Assembly (NCBI GenBank): GCA_964529305.1
Contig: CAZGUX010000202.1
Coordinates: 1 to 64,000 of the forward strand
DNA length: 64,000 nucleotides
DNA from: CAZGUX01 sp964529305
Lineage (GTDB): Bacteria > Acidobacteriota > Terriglobia > Bryobacterales > Bryobacteraceae
Reading direction: 5' to 3'
Shown here piece by piece: positions 23,299 to 32,117 of this stretch. The notes under the pieces were generated by a model that ran no database searches, was not told the DNA's origin, and was given only the letters and a program-made list of their open reading frames with translations. How positions within the stretch are numbered: position 1 is the stretch's first letter; the number at the start of each line of letters is the position of its first letter. A program made the position numbers and the translations under genes.

Positions 23299-24579
23299 CT
23301 ATAAGCCTTCCTGCCGAATGTCCGGGCCCAGACCCATCCTGCGTCCGAGTTGGAACCAGCGCGACGCGCGAACCGCGGCAAGCTGCGCTTCGATCTGCGT
23401 CGCTTGCTCTTCGAGCGCCTTAGCCCAAGCCGTGCGTTTTTCCAGGTCGGCTTCGGCCTGGTGCAACAGATCGACGGAGCGAACCAGTTCCTGTGTCCGC
23501 TCCTCGACCTCCGCGGTCAGCCGCCGCTCGGTCTCCAGAGCCCACTGCGTTTTGGCCCTGTTTTCGGCATCGAGCTGCGCGATCTGCTCTTCGTAGCCGG
23601 CCGCCACGTCCCGGCCGGCCGCCTGTTCGGCCGCCAGTTCGGCCTGTACTTGCGCGACGCGTTCCCCGGTCTGCGTCAGCTCCTCGTTCAACCGCTGCGC
23701 CCATCGGTTGCGCGCTTCCAGCTCTTCCTGCTGCTGCCGGAACAGTTCGAGCAGTTCCTGGTGCTTTTCGTTCAGGGCAGCCAGATCGCCCTTGGCCTTC
23801 TCCAGCCAGCCATCCTTAGTGGCGAGTTCGCCTTCCAGCTTCCCGATGTGCTGCTCGCGTTCCCGCAGGATGTTGGCCGCGCTCGGCACAAAGACAAAAG
23901 TCGGCGCGCCGGTTTGCGGCCGCCCGGCGCACACGGCAACGAAGAAATGCGACTCTTCGGGCGCGGCGGTTCCTTCCACGCGGACATCGGCCGCGCGTCC
24001 GGAATCGGGGCAGGCCGGCTGGAACACAACGCCCTCGGAATGGTTCTCCACGAACAGCATCACGTGCGGGAACACTTCCTCCAGGGCGCCGCGGAACTCC
24101 TCGAACTCGAACTCGTGAACGTGATACGGATTCGGCCCGGTCTCCTTTCTCGACTCCGCGTAATACAAGCGGTTCGGCGTGGAGACGATGAGCTGCCCAT
24201 CGGCCGCCAGCACGCGCCGCGTCTCGGCGAGGAACCCCCGCCAGTTTTCCAGATGCTCGATGACCTCGAATGCCGTCACCAGGTCGAAGGCCCCATCCGC
24301 GAAGGGCAGCGCGGTGCAATCTGCCTGTTGAAAGGCGAGGTTGGGCAACGGATAGCGCTCCGCCGCAAAGACAATGGCGTCGTTCGAGTTGTCGACGCCG
24401 GTCACCTGCGAGGCGTGCCGGGCGAGTTCGGCCGCTCCGTATCCGGCGCCGCAGCCGGCGTCGAGCACCCTCTTGCGCCGGCACAACCTCGCCGCAAACG
24501 CATAACGCGCGAAATGTTCGTTCAGGAGGTCGGCGTTCACCTCGCCGGGGATCACCCGTTCACCGGTAAACTCAGCCAA
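23299..24579 (-). CDS. SAM-dependent methyltransferase with long C-terminal coiled coil
   Basis: 426 residues from TTG 24579, placed right after a GAGAGGA ribosome site and overlapping the wzt stop by 8 bases. Residues 1-220 form a class I methyltransferase with VLDAGCGAGYGAAEL (38-52) and AFEVIEHLENW. Residues about 235-405 are a Glu/Gln-rich coiled coil, ending with the short tail ASRWFQLGRRMGLGP, often seen in glycan-chain proteins. The plan recalls WbdD, where a methyltransferase caps the O-antigen and a coiled coil measures chain length, but no kinase domain is present. Position next to wzt supports a chain-terminating role, which is inference. Confidence 0.8.
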   Translation of the reverse strand: MAEFTGERVIPGEVNADLLNEHFARYAFAARLCRRKRVLDAGCGAGYGAAELARHASQVTGVDNSNDAIVFAAERYPLPNLAFQQADCTALPFADGAFDLVTAFEVIEHLENWRGFLAETRRVLAADGQLIVSTPNRLYYAESRKETGPNPYHVHEFEFEEFRGALEEVFPHVMLFVENHSEGVVFQPACPDSGRAADVRVEGTAAPEESHFFVAVCAGRPQTGAPTFVFVPSAANILREREQHIGKLEGELATKDGWLEKAKGDLAALNEKHQELLELFRQQQEELEARNRWAQRLNEELTQTGERVAQVQAELAAEQAAGRDVAAGYEEQIAQLDAENRAKTQWALETERRLTAEVEERTQELVRSVDLLHQAEADLEKRTAWAKALEEQATQIEAQLAAVRASRWFQLGRRMGLGPDIRQEGL

Positions 24580-25882
24580 TTTTCCTCTCCGGGACGCCCA
24601 TTGAAGCGTCCAGCCGCGCGTTCACTTCCACGCGGCAGGGCATATGGAGAAAGCCGTAGATCTGGCCTTCCGCATGTCCCATCTCCAGCGCCAGGGCGTT
24701 TTCGATCCAGTCGCACATGGTGTAGGCGTGCAGCGTACCATCCGCGATCGCGGGTGAAAAGGAGAACGTTCCCGGGTACAGTTCGGGCAGTTCGACATGG
24801 AAGTCGACCGTCACCACGTCGCCCGGTTGCAGGGGCGCCAGTTCGTGTCCTTCCCGGGCCGTGTTTGTTCCGGAGAAGTCGACGCCCAGGTGATTGCGCA
24901 TCATGAAGCCGACGATCGGCAGCGGAATTTCCTGCCGGGCTCGAACGGAAATCCGCAGGATGATCTTCGCGGCCGGCTCCAGCAACTGCAGGGGGTGGCC
25001 GTGCTCGTCGTAGGCCGCGACGCCGATGACTTCTCCCCGTCCGTCACCGTAGCGGTGATCGATGTTCGGAATGCGGTCGACCACTTCCGGGGCCTTGATC
25101 CGCTCGGCCGGTTCGCGGGCCACGGACGCCTTGTGGGTCAGGTATCGCGCGTCCTTCTCCACCATCGCCGCCAGGTATTTCGCGATCACCCGGTCCGGCG
25201 TCCCGATCTCCAGAACGCGGCCCTGGTTCAGCCACATGGCCCGGTCGCCGATGGCCTTCACGTCGCCGGCGGCGTGCGAGACAAACAGGATGGTGACGCC
25301 GCGCGAGCGCATCTCGTGCACCTTGCGCAGGCAGCGCTGGCGGAAATAGATATCGCCCACGGCCAGCGCCTCGTCCACAAGCAGGATCTCCGGATCGACG
25401 TGGATGGCCACGGAGAAAGCCAACCGCACCACCATGCCGCTGGAATACGTCTTCACCGGCTGATGGATGAAATCACCGATCTCCGCGAATTCCTCGATCT
25501 GGCGAAACCGCTGGTCGATCTGTTTCGTGCTGAACCCGAGGATCGACCCGTTCAGATAGACGTTGTCCCGCCCCGTGAACTCGGGATTGAATCCCGCGCC
25601 CAACTCGAGCAGGGCGGACACCCGCCCTACGATATCCGCGGTGCCGGACGTCGGCTGCAGGATGCCCGCGACGATCTGCAGCACCGTACTCTTGCCCGAA
25701 CCGTTCTCGCCGACGATACAAAACGTCTCGCCGCGATTCACCTCGAAGCCGACGTCGCGCAGCGCCCAGAAATCCTGATGGAACTTGTAACGGGGCGGCG
25801 TGACCAACTCCTTGAAGCGGTCTCCCGGCGACGCGTAGATCGGGTAGCTCTTGGAGACGCGGTCAAAGAGGATTTGCGCCAT
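24572..25882 (-). CDS. wzt: ABC transporter ATP-binding protein for polysaccharide export, Wzt type with C-terminal carbohydrate-binding domain
   Basis: 436 residues. Residues 1-250 are the nucleotide-binding domain with Walker A GENGSGKST (58-66), signature YSSGMVVRLAFSVAI and Walker B EILLVDEALAVGD. Residues about 280-430 are a Wzt-C-like beta-sandwich (FSGTNTAREGHEL, TFSFSPAIADGTLHAYTMCDWIENAL) that binds the modified end of the glycan in known systems. It drives O-antigen or similar glycan across the inner membrane with a Wzm permease, but no Wzm gene is adjacent: the upstream gene is on the other strand. First gene of the operon. Confidence 0.9.
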   Translation of the reverse strand: MAQILFDRVSKSYPIYASPGDRFKELVTPPRYKFHQDFWALRDVGFEVNRGETFCIVGENGSGKSTVLQIVAGILQPTSGTADIVGRVSALLELGAGFNPEFTGRDNVYLNGSILGFSTKQIDQRFRQIEEFAEIGDFIHQPVKTYSSGMVVRLAFSVAIHVDPEILLVDEALAVGDIYFRQRCLRKVHEMRSRGVTILFVSHAAGDVKAIGDRAMWLNQGRVLEIGTPDRVIAKYLAAMVEKDARYLTHKASVAREPAERIKAPEVVDRIPNIDHRYGDGRGEVIGVAAYDEHGHPLQLLEPAAKIILRISVRARQEIPLPIVGFMMRNHLGVDFSGTNTAREGHELAPLQPGDVVTVDFHVELPELYPGTFSFSPAIADGTLHAYTMCDWIENALALEMGHAEGQIYGFLHMPCRVEVNARLDASMGVPERKIG

Positions 25883-25965
25883 TTCGGAATACGAAAGACA
25901 GGGGACCTGTTCTCAGTGTACATTGCCCGGCCGGCCCGGGAAGCTGATACATTATGGAGCCAGTG

Positions 25966-27180
25966 ATGACACGCCGCGAATTATTGGGAGCCTTCCTGGC
26001 CGCACCCGGCAGCGCACTCGCCGCCGGAGAGAAGATCAAGATCACCCGCGTCGACGTCCTGCGCGCCAACGTCTATACCTACGTCAAGATCCATACCGAC
26101 TCCGGGCTGACCGGAATCGGCGAAGTCCATCCCGCCAGCAATACTTCCGGCGTCCAGGTGACGCCGATGGCCGCCGTGAAGTACTGCGAGGAGTATCTCA
26201 TCGGAAAAGACCCGACCCAGGTGGAGCGCCACTGGGAGCACATGTTTCGCCGCAACATCTTCCGGGGGGGCGCCGACTCGATGGCCGCGCTCGGCGCGGT
26301 GGACATGGCGCTGTGGGATCTCACGGGCAAACTCGCCGGCCTGCCCGTCTACAAGATGTTGGGCGGACCCCATCGCGAGAAGGTCCGCGTCTACACCCAC
26401 CTGAACGGAATGACACCCGACGTGCTGGCCCGCGAAGCGCAACAGCGAGTCGCGGAAGGATACACCGCCGTGCGGTTCTACCCTCTGGGCGAGCGCCGGA
26501 TCTTCGCCGACCAATCCTACCGCGCCATCGTGCGCACCGCCGAAGCCAATATGGCCGCGGTGCGCAAAGCAGTCGGGCCCGAGATTGACGTCCTCATCGA
26601 TGTCGTCTGCCTGTTGACGCCGCCGGAAGCGATCGCCGTCGGCCGGGCGTTGGAGCCTTACGGGCTGTACTTCTTCGAAGATCCCATCGAGCCCGACAAC
26701 ATCGACGCCCTGGCCCATGTCGCGGCGAGTATGCCGGTTCCGGTCTCCACCGGAGAGCGGTTGTACACGATTTATCAGTTCCGCGAGGTCCTGAACAAAA
26801 ATGCAGCCGCCTACCTTCGTCCCGATCTCAGCCTGGCGGGCGGGATTACCAACTGCAAGAAGATCGCGGCGCTGGCGGAGGCCAGTTATGTCGGGGTTTC
26901 CCCTCATAATCCCTTGAGTTGTGTGCTGACTGCGGCGTGTGTCCAGGTCTGCGCTTCCATTCATAACCTGGCAATTCAGGAGTATCCGTCCACCGATGCG
27001 ATCGCACCGAAGAAGGATTTGGTCAAGCAACCTCTCAAACGCGAGGGAGGCCATCTGCCGCTGCCCGAAACTCCCGGGCTGGGCATCGAACTGAACGAAG
27101 AGGCGTTCAAGCACTATCCACCCAAGCCTTATTCACGCGCACCGGTAATCAGCAGGGACGGAGCGTTGCGCGACTATTAG
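25966..27180 (+). CDS. Enolase-superfamily sugar-acid dehydratase (galactonate/gluconate dehydratase-like), Tat-type leader
   Basis: 404 residues from ATG 25966, which has GGAG just upstream; ATG 25954 is the alternative. The leader MTRRELLGAFLAAPGSALA is Tat-like. Capping-domain residues are followed by the barrel with ligand candidates in VLIDVVC, FFEDPIEPDN and STGERLY, plus SPHNPL with the probable catalytic His. These patterns follow DgoD-like D-galactonate dehydratases, although the usual KxK strand reads AVRFYP. It is a different branch from the enzyme at 5613. It stands alone, divergent from wzt, 267 bases before a TonB-dependent receptor that may bring in its substrate. Confidence 0.8.
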   Translation: MTRRELLGAFLAAPGSALAAGEKIKITRVDVLRANVYTYVKIHTDSGLTGIGEVHPASNTSGVQVTPMAAVKYCEEYLIGKDPTQVERHWEHMFRRNIFRGGADSMAALGAVDMALWDLTGKLAGLPVYKMLGGPHREKVRVYTHLNGMTPDVLAREAQQRVAEGYTAVRFYPLGERRIFADQSYRAIVRTAEANMAAVRKAVGPEIDVLIDVVCLLTPPEAIAVGRALEPYGLYFFEDPIEPDNIDALAHVAASMPVPVSTGERLYTIYQFREVLNKNAAAYLRPDLSLAGGITNCKKIAALAEASYVGVSPHNPLSCVLTAACVQVCASIHNLAIQEYPSTDAIAPKKDLVKQPLKREGGHLPLPETPGLGIELNEEAFKHYPPKPYSRAPVISRDGALRDY

Positions 27181-27207
27181 GCGTAAAAATACCGGATTCG
27201 AATGGGA

Positions 27208-27240
27208 GACCGCTCGCTTACGCTCGCGGCACGGTTGCCG
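27208..27240. repeat. Dispersed repeat, copy of the gltX-glnS element
   Basis: 33 bases matching 14437-14469 with a few differences; it contains the imperfect palindrome CCGCTCGCTTACGCTCGCGG. It lies 28 bases after the dehydratase stop and may help separate it from the receptor gene. Confidence 0.5.
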
Positions 27241-27383
27241 TTGTTGAGACCGCAGGAAACTTCATACCGTGCCGCCACGGGAACGGAGCGATTCGCCGCC
27301 TGAAAACGGCATTTTGCGCCGCAAAGTAGTTAGGCCGGTCTTCCTTTCCTCCCATATCCGCCTCTTTTTACATCCCCACGCTG

Positions 27384-27412
27384 TTTGCGATCGGGGCGCG
27401 GAGGGATACAAT
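27384..27412 (+). promoter_or_regulatory. Putative sigma-70 promoter of the first receptor gene
   Basis: TACAAT at 27407-27412 is a good -10 box; TTTGCG at 27384-27389, 17 bases upstream, is a weak -35 box. The start codon follows at 27448, with a GAGGGGG ribosome site near 27430. Predicted by eye. Confidence 0.35.
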
Positions 27413-27447
27413 AGATCCAACACAGCCTGAGGGGGCAGTGTCTAGCC

Positions 27448-30400
27448 ATGAAGAAACTCTTCGCTCTGACGCGATGTCTGTCGTTGTGCCTCGCCGCTAC
27501 GGCAATCCTCAATGCGCAAGGCAATCTCGGTGGTCTCACCGGCACCGTTACCGATTCCACGGGCGCGCTCATCCCCGAAGTCCGGGTCACGCTGCGCAAC
27601 ATTCAGACCAACGCCATCTATCGGTCCACGTCGGACGATCGCGGATATACGTTCTCGGCGGTCGTGCCGGGATTATACCGCCTCGAAGCCGAAAAGCAGG
27701 GTTTCAAGAAATTCGTACGCGAGCAGGTGAGTATCCTGACCGCGACTACCATCGAGTTGCCGCTAATCATGGAAGTGGGCGCGGTCAGCGAGTCAGTGAC
27801 CGTCTCGGCAGACGTGATTGCGCTTCAGACCACCTCACCCGAGGTATCGACGGTCCTGCAGCGCCGCCAGATTCTCGATCTGCCGATTCAGGTGGGCACC
27901 GGGTCCATCACCACGGCCGCATCGGGACGCCGGCAGCCGGAAGCGTTCGTCTTCCTGACGCCTGGCGTCACCGGAAGCCAGTGGAGCAAGAGCGTGAACG
28001 GCAGCCCTGAGTTCACTCAGGAAATGCTGATCGACGGCATCTCCGCCCAATTGGCCGGCAACCCGGGATTCCTGGCGCAGTCGGCGCCGCCGTACGAAGC
28101 GATCGAAGAGTTCAAGATGCAGAACACCCTGTTCCCGGCCGAGTTCGGCCGCGGACTGGGCGTGATCAACTTCACCATGCGATCCGGCACCAACTCGTTC
28201 CACGGCGGCCTGTTCGAGTTGTTCCGCAACGACAAGCTGGATGCCCGCCAGTTTTTCGCCGCCCGCCGCGCCATTGTTCGTTTCAACGAAACCGGCGGCT
28301 CGCTCGGCGGCCCGCTGCTGATCCCCAAGCTCTACAACGGCAAAGACAAAACCTTCTGGAACTTCAACTACACGCTGGTACGCAACGCTCCGCCGATCAA
28401 CGGTTCGCTGACGAGCGTGCCGACCGCCGAGTTCCGCAACGGCGATTTCTCGCGCTACGTGGATGGGGCCGGAAACCGGATCCCGATCTTCGACCCCTCG
28501 ACCACCGCGGATGACGGGACGCGGCAGCCTTTCGGCGGGAACCTGATTCCGCAGACGCGCGCCAGCCAGGTGGCTCAGCGCACCTTTCCGTTGATTCCGC
28601 TGCCCGACAACGGCTCCGCCTATGCCAACAACTTCATCAACCGCACGGCCAACCGCGTGCAAGACGACATCTGGTCGGCCAAGGTCGATCATATTTTCAA
28701 CGAACGGCACCGCGTCAGCTTTTCCACATGGCACTCCCTGAACGACGGGCCGTCGACCAGCGAGTTCGGCCTCGCCGGCGGTCCCTTGGGCCTATGGTTC
28801 TACTCCGTCGTCAAAGGGCACAACTATCGGGTCAACTACGACCAGACGATTTCGCCCAACCTGCTGCACCACGCCGGCTTCGGTTATACCTACTCGAACC
28901 CCACCCGGCAGCGCGATACCCGCGCCGGCAACGAGATCATCCAGATGCCGGGCGTCGCGCGGGACGCGCCAGGCTTTCCGGCCTTTGCCGTCGCCAACCC
29001 ATACGGCAACCTCACAGTAGGCAACTCCAACCAACAGCCCAACGATCCTTCCGCCAACATCAGTTGGGTGTTTCAGGACAACCTCACCTGGATCAAGGGC
29101 AAACACCAGTTCAAATTCGGAGGCGAAGGCCGCCTGCTGCGGTTTGACAACTTCGCCGGTACCGACACGGGCGGGCTGAGCGGCCTCTACAATTTCAGCG
29201 CGCTCAGCACGTCGAACCTGACCAGCGCGCAGGCGAATACGCTCGGCAACGGCTGGGCGAGTTTCTACCTCGGCCAGGTCTTTAGCGGGCAGCGGCTGAT
29301 TCCCGCGCCCGAGCGGAAAATGCAGCACGAGTTCTATGCCTGGTTCGTCGAAGACGTTTTTAAGATCAGCCGAAAGCTCACCCTGACCCTCGGCTTCCGT
29401 CACGAGATCCCAACAGTCGTCTACGAACGGAACTACCGCCAGTCCTATCTCGACATCGGCCAGGCAAACACCGGCGCCGGCGGCAGACCGGGAGCGCTCG
29501 CGTTCCTAAAGGATGGCCAACGCCTGTTGCCCACCTATCGGACGGCGTTCTCTCCGCGTCTGGGCATTGCCTATTCCATCAACGCCAAGACGGTGATCCG
29601 GACCGGCTATGGCATTTTCTGGTCGCCAACCAACGCCACCAGCATCGGCCGTCTGTCGCGGTACTTCAACAACGGCTTCTCGTTCACGCAGGACTTCCCG
29701 AACCAGACTTCCGGCCGCGTTCCCGCCCTGGTCCTGGACAACGGCGTTCCCGCCTTCACGGGGACTTTGCCCAACACCTCGCCCACGCTGCTCAACAACA
29801 ACATCATCGACTTCATCAATCCCGGCTCCAACAAGCCCGGCTACACCAATAGCTGGACCTTCAACATCCAACGGGAACTGCCCTTCCAGTTCCTCGCCGA
29901 CGTCGGCTACGTTGGCCAGTTCAGCGTGGGCCTGCCCGCGGGACTCGAGAACATCAACCAGGTTCCGATTGAAAATCTGCGCCTGGGCAACACCCTGAAT
30001 GCCAACATCAACTCCGATGCCGCCCGCCAGGCGGGAATTGGGCTGCCCTACGCAGGGTTCGCAGGCTCGGTGGCGCAGGCGTTGCGGCCTTTCCCGCAGT
30101 TCACCGACATTCGGAATCTGCTGCAGCCCACGGGCTGGAACAAGTACCACGCTTTGCAGATCCGCATGCAGCGCCGCTTCTCCAACGGCCTGTCCACCCT
30201 CATCGCCTACACGTTCTCGAAGAACTTCATCCACGGCTCCGGTTACACCGGGTGGGGAGATGACGCCTCGGCCGCACGGCCGCTCGATACGGCGAACCGC
30301 CGCCTCGAAAAACGCCTCGCCCAATTCGACACGCCGCAGAACTTCGTCATGTCGTGGACCTACGAGCTGCCGTTCGGGAATGGCAAGAAGTTCCTGGGAA

Positions 30401-30894
30401 GCACCGGCCGGGCGGCCAACCTCCTGGTAGGTGGCTGGCAGCTCAACGCGATTCACGAATACCGCACCGGGACCCCGTTCGGGGTTGGCGGCGGCGGGCC
30501 GATCCCGCTGTTTGGCGGAGGCAACCGGCCGAATCGCGTGGCGGGCGTCAATCCGCTCACCGGCATCTCACACGGCTCGTTCGATCCCGGCCGCGACCGC
30601 TATCTGAACGTCGACGCCTTCTCGCAACCGGCCGCGTTCACCCTGGGTTCGGCAGCGCCAAACTACGGCGACATGCGCGGTTTCGGCGTCCGCAACGAGA
30701 ATATCAGCGTTCTGAAGAATTTCCAGGTGGTGGAACGCCACAACCTGCAGTTCCGCGCGGAGTTCTTCAACGCTTTCAACCGGGTGAACTTCGGCGGACC
30801 CGCCGCCAATCTGAACGCGCCCGCGACGTTCGGGCGGGTCACCAGCGCCGCGCCTCCGCGCAGTATTCAACTCGTGCTGAAGTACGTGTTCTAG
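27448..30894 (+). CDS. Oar-like TonB-dependent outer-membrane receptor, first copy
   Basis: 1148 residues. Signal peptide about 1-23 (MKKLFALTRCLSLCLAATA). Residues about 27-110 are a carboxypeptidase-regulatory-like beta-sandwich (GGLTGTVTDSTGALIPEVRVTL). A plug-like domain follows at about 130-250 (EMLIDGISAQL, GVINFTMRSGTNSFHGGLFELFRND), then a large beta-barrel ending in KYVF with a terminal Phe. In Acidobacteria these giant Oar-like receptors are paralogous and probably take up oligosaccharides or other large nutrients with TonB energy. The LPLNGRN motif of relatives is changed to LDLPIQVG here. Substrate unknown; the upstream neighbour is a sugar-acid dehydratase. Confidence 0.85.
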   Translation: MKKLFALTRCLSLCLAATAILNAQGNLGGLTGTVTDSTGALIPEVRVTLRNIQTNAIYRSTSDDRGYTFSAVVPGLYRLEAEKQGFKKFVREQVSILTATTIELPLIMEVGAVSESVTVSADVIALQTTSPEVSTVLQRRQILDLPIQVGTGSITTAASGRRQPEAFVFLTPGVTGSQWSKSVNGSPEFTQEMLIDGISAQLAGNPGFLAQSAPPYEAIEEFKMQNTLFPAEFGRGLGVINFTMRSGTNSFHGGLFELFRNDKLDARQFFAARRAIVRFNETGGSLGGPLLIPKLYNGKDKTFWNFNYTLVRNAPPINGSLTSVPTAEFRNGDFSRYVDGAGNRIPIFDPSTTADDGTRQPFGGNLIPQTRASQVAQRTFPLIPLPDNGSAYANNFINRTANRVQDDIWSAKVDHIFNERHRVSFSTWHSLNDGPSTSEFGLAGGPLGLWFYSVVKGHNYRVNYDQTISPNLLHHAGFGYTYSNPTRQRDTRAGNEIIQMPGVARDAPGFPAFAVANPYGNLTVGNSNQQPNDPSANISWVFQDNLTWIKGKHQFKFGGEGRLLRFDNFAGTDTGGLSGLYNFSALSTSNLTSAQANTLGNGWASFYLGQVFSGQRLIPAPERKMQHEFYAWFVEDVFKISRKLTLTLGFRHEIPTVVYERNYRQSYLDIGQANTGAGGRPGALAFLKDGQRLLPTYRTAFSPRLGIAYSINAKTVIRTGYGIFWSPTNATSIGRLSRYFNNGFSFTQDFPNQTSGRVPALVLDNGVPAFTGTLPNTSPTLLNNNIIDFINPGSNKPGYTNSWTFNIQRELPFQFLADVGYVGQFSVGLPAGLENINQVPIENLRLGNTLNANINSDAARQAGIGLPYAGFAGSVAQALRPFPQFTDIRNLLQPTGWNKYHALQIRMQRRFSNGLSTLIAYTFSKNFIHGSGYTGWGDDASAARPLDTANRRLEKRLAQFDTPQNFVMSWTYELPFGNGKKFLGSTGRAANLLVGGWQLNAIHEYRTGTPFGVGGGGPIPLFGGGNRPNRVAGVNPLTGISHGSFDPGRDRYLNVDAFSQPAAFTLGSAAPNYGDMRGFGVRNENISVLKNFQVVERHNLQFRAEFFNAFNRVNFGGPAANLNAPATFGRVTSAAPPRSIQLVLKYVF

Positions 30895-30899
30895 GCGAC

Positions 30900-30982
30900 A
30901 ATGCTGTTCACTTAGGAACCGCGGGGTGCAAATCCACGCGGAACGCCGACCGGCCATTCTCGGGTTTACACCCGCGGTTCGG
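30900..30982. repeat. Intergenic element, second copy of type A
   Basis: Shares CTGTTCACTTAGGAACC (30904-30920) and TTTACACCCGCGGTTCGG (30965-30982) with the element at 20677-20802. The inner part is different and its left arm is degenerate. It sits between the receptor stop and the convergent threonine dehydratase stop. Confidence 0.65.
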
Positions 30983-31063
30983 AGAGGTCATGCGTCGCGA
31001 CCGTAGGCGCCGGACAACCGGGCATTGTCGAACTGAAAGCAGCAGCCGGGGTATTGTCAGGTT

Positions 31064-32023
31064 TCATCCGCCAAGGGCTGCGAGAACTTCGTAGTCGACG
31101 TTGCCCCCAGAGAGGATCACGCCAACTTTTCGAATGTCCCTCGGCAGCTTCGAGAACAGGACGGCGGCGGCCGGGACGGCGCCGCTCGGCTCCACCAGGA
31201 TCTTCAAGCGCGTAAGAAGATACCGTAGCGCCGCGCGGATCTCCTCTTCGCTCACCAGCAGAATGTCCTCGACCAGGTCCTGGACAATCGGAAACGTCAA
31301 TTTTCCCGGCGAGGGGAGCCGCAAGCCATCGGCGATGGTGTCCGGCGGGGGGATGGTCACCCGCTCGCCGCGACGGAACGATTGAAAGGTGTCGTTGGCG
31401 CGCTCGGGTTCCACACCGAAGACACGGATGCCCGGTCGGGCGCCGCGCGCCGCGATGGCCGAGCCGGAAAGCAACCCGCCGCCGCCGACCGGAGTGAGAA
31501 TGGCATCGAGATGGGGAATCTCTTCCAGCAGTTCCAGGGCCGCGGTCCCTTGGCCGGCAATGATCTTGGGATGATCGAAGGGAGGAACCAGTACCGCGTT
31601 GGTCTCGCGAACCAGGGCCGCGGCGATGGCTTCGCGATCCTCCTTCATCCGGTCGTAGGTGACGACGTTGGCCCCATAGCCGCGCGTGGCCTCGACCTTG
31701 GATGCCGGAGCGTCGGTGGGCATCACGATGGTGCATCTGGCCCCCACCTCGCGCGCGGCGAGGGCCGTGGCCTGGGCATGGTTGCCCGACGAGAAGGCCA
31801 CCAACCCGCGGGATCGCTCCTCCTGTGTGAGCGAGAAGACCAGATTCGCCGCGCCGCGGATCTTGAACGCCCCGCCCTTCTGCAGGTTTTCGCATTTGAA
31901 GAACGCCGCGACGCCCGCGGCCCGGTCGAAGGTGGCCGAGGTCAACACAGGAGTGTGTTTGGCGATCGGCCGAATGCGGGCGTCCGCGTCGCGCACGTCA
32001 GCGAGGTTCACCGGATGGGACAT
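31064..32023 (-). CDS. PLP-dependent threonine/serine dehydratase family
   Basis: 319 residues. KCENLQKGGAFKIRGAAN contains the PLP Lys, SSGNHAQATALAAREVG binds substrate, and GGGGLLSG is the phosphate-binding loop. ILSGGNVDYEVL closes the fold. There is no C-terminal ACT-like regulatory domain, so it matches the short catabolic type (TdcB or serine racemase-like) rather than biosynthetic IlvA. It makes 2-oxobutanoate from threonine, or pyruvate from serine; racemase activity cannot be excluded. Divergent from the aminotransferase gene, 94 bases apart. Confidence 0.85.
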   Translation of the reverse strand: MSHPVNLADVRDADARIRPIAKHTPVLTSATFDRAAGVAAFFKCENLQKGGAFKIRGAANLVFSLTQEERSRGLVAFSSGNHAQATALAAREVGARCTIVMPTDAPASKVEATRGYGANVVTYDRMKEDREAIAAALVRETNAVLVPPFDHPKIIAGQGTAALELLEEIPHLDAILTPVGGGGLLSGSAIAARGARPGIRVFGVEPERANDTFQSFRRGERVTIPPPDTIADGLRLPSPGKLTFPIVQDLVEDILLVSEEEIRAALRYLLTRLKILVEPSGAVPAAAVLFSKLPRDIRKVGVILSGGNVDYEVLAALGG

Positions 32024-32117
32024 TGTCCCTCAAGTGTACAGGCACACTACAATGGAAGACGATGCGCCGCGCCTCCCCCTGCCCCACACCCGCGCGCGGC
32101 GTCCCCGGAATCCTTTC

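Noticed and set aside
21805..23304. Long plus-strand frame opposite the GT2-GT4 gene
   Set aside because: Mirror frame caused by high third-position GC; no conserved motif, while the minus strand has complete glycosyltransferase domains.
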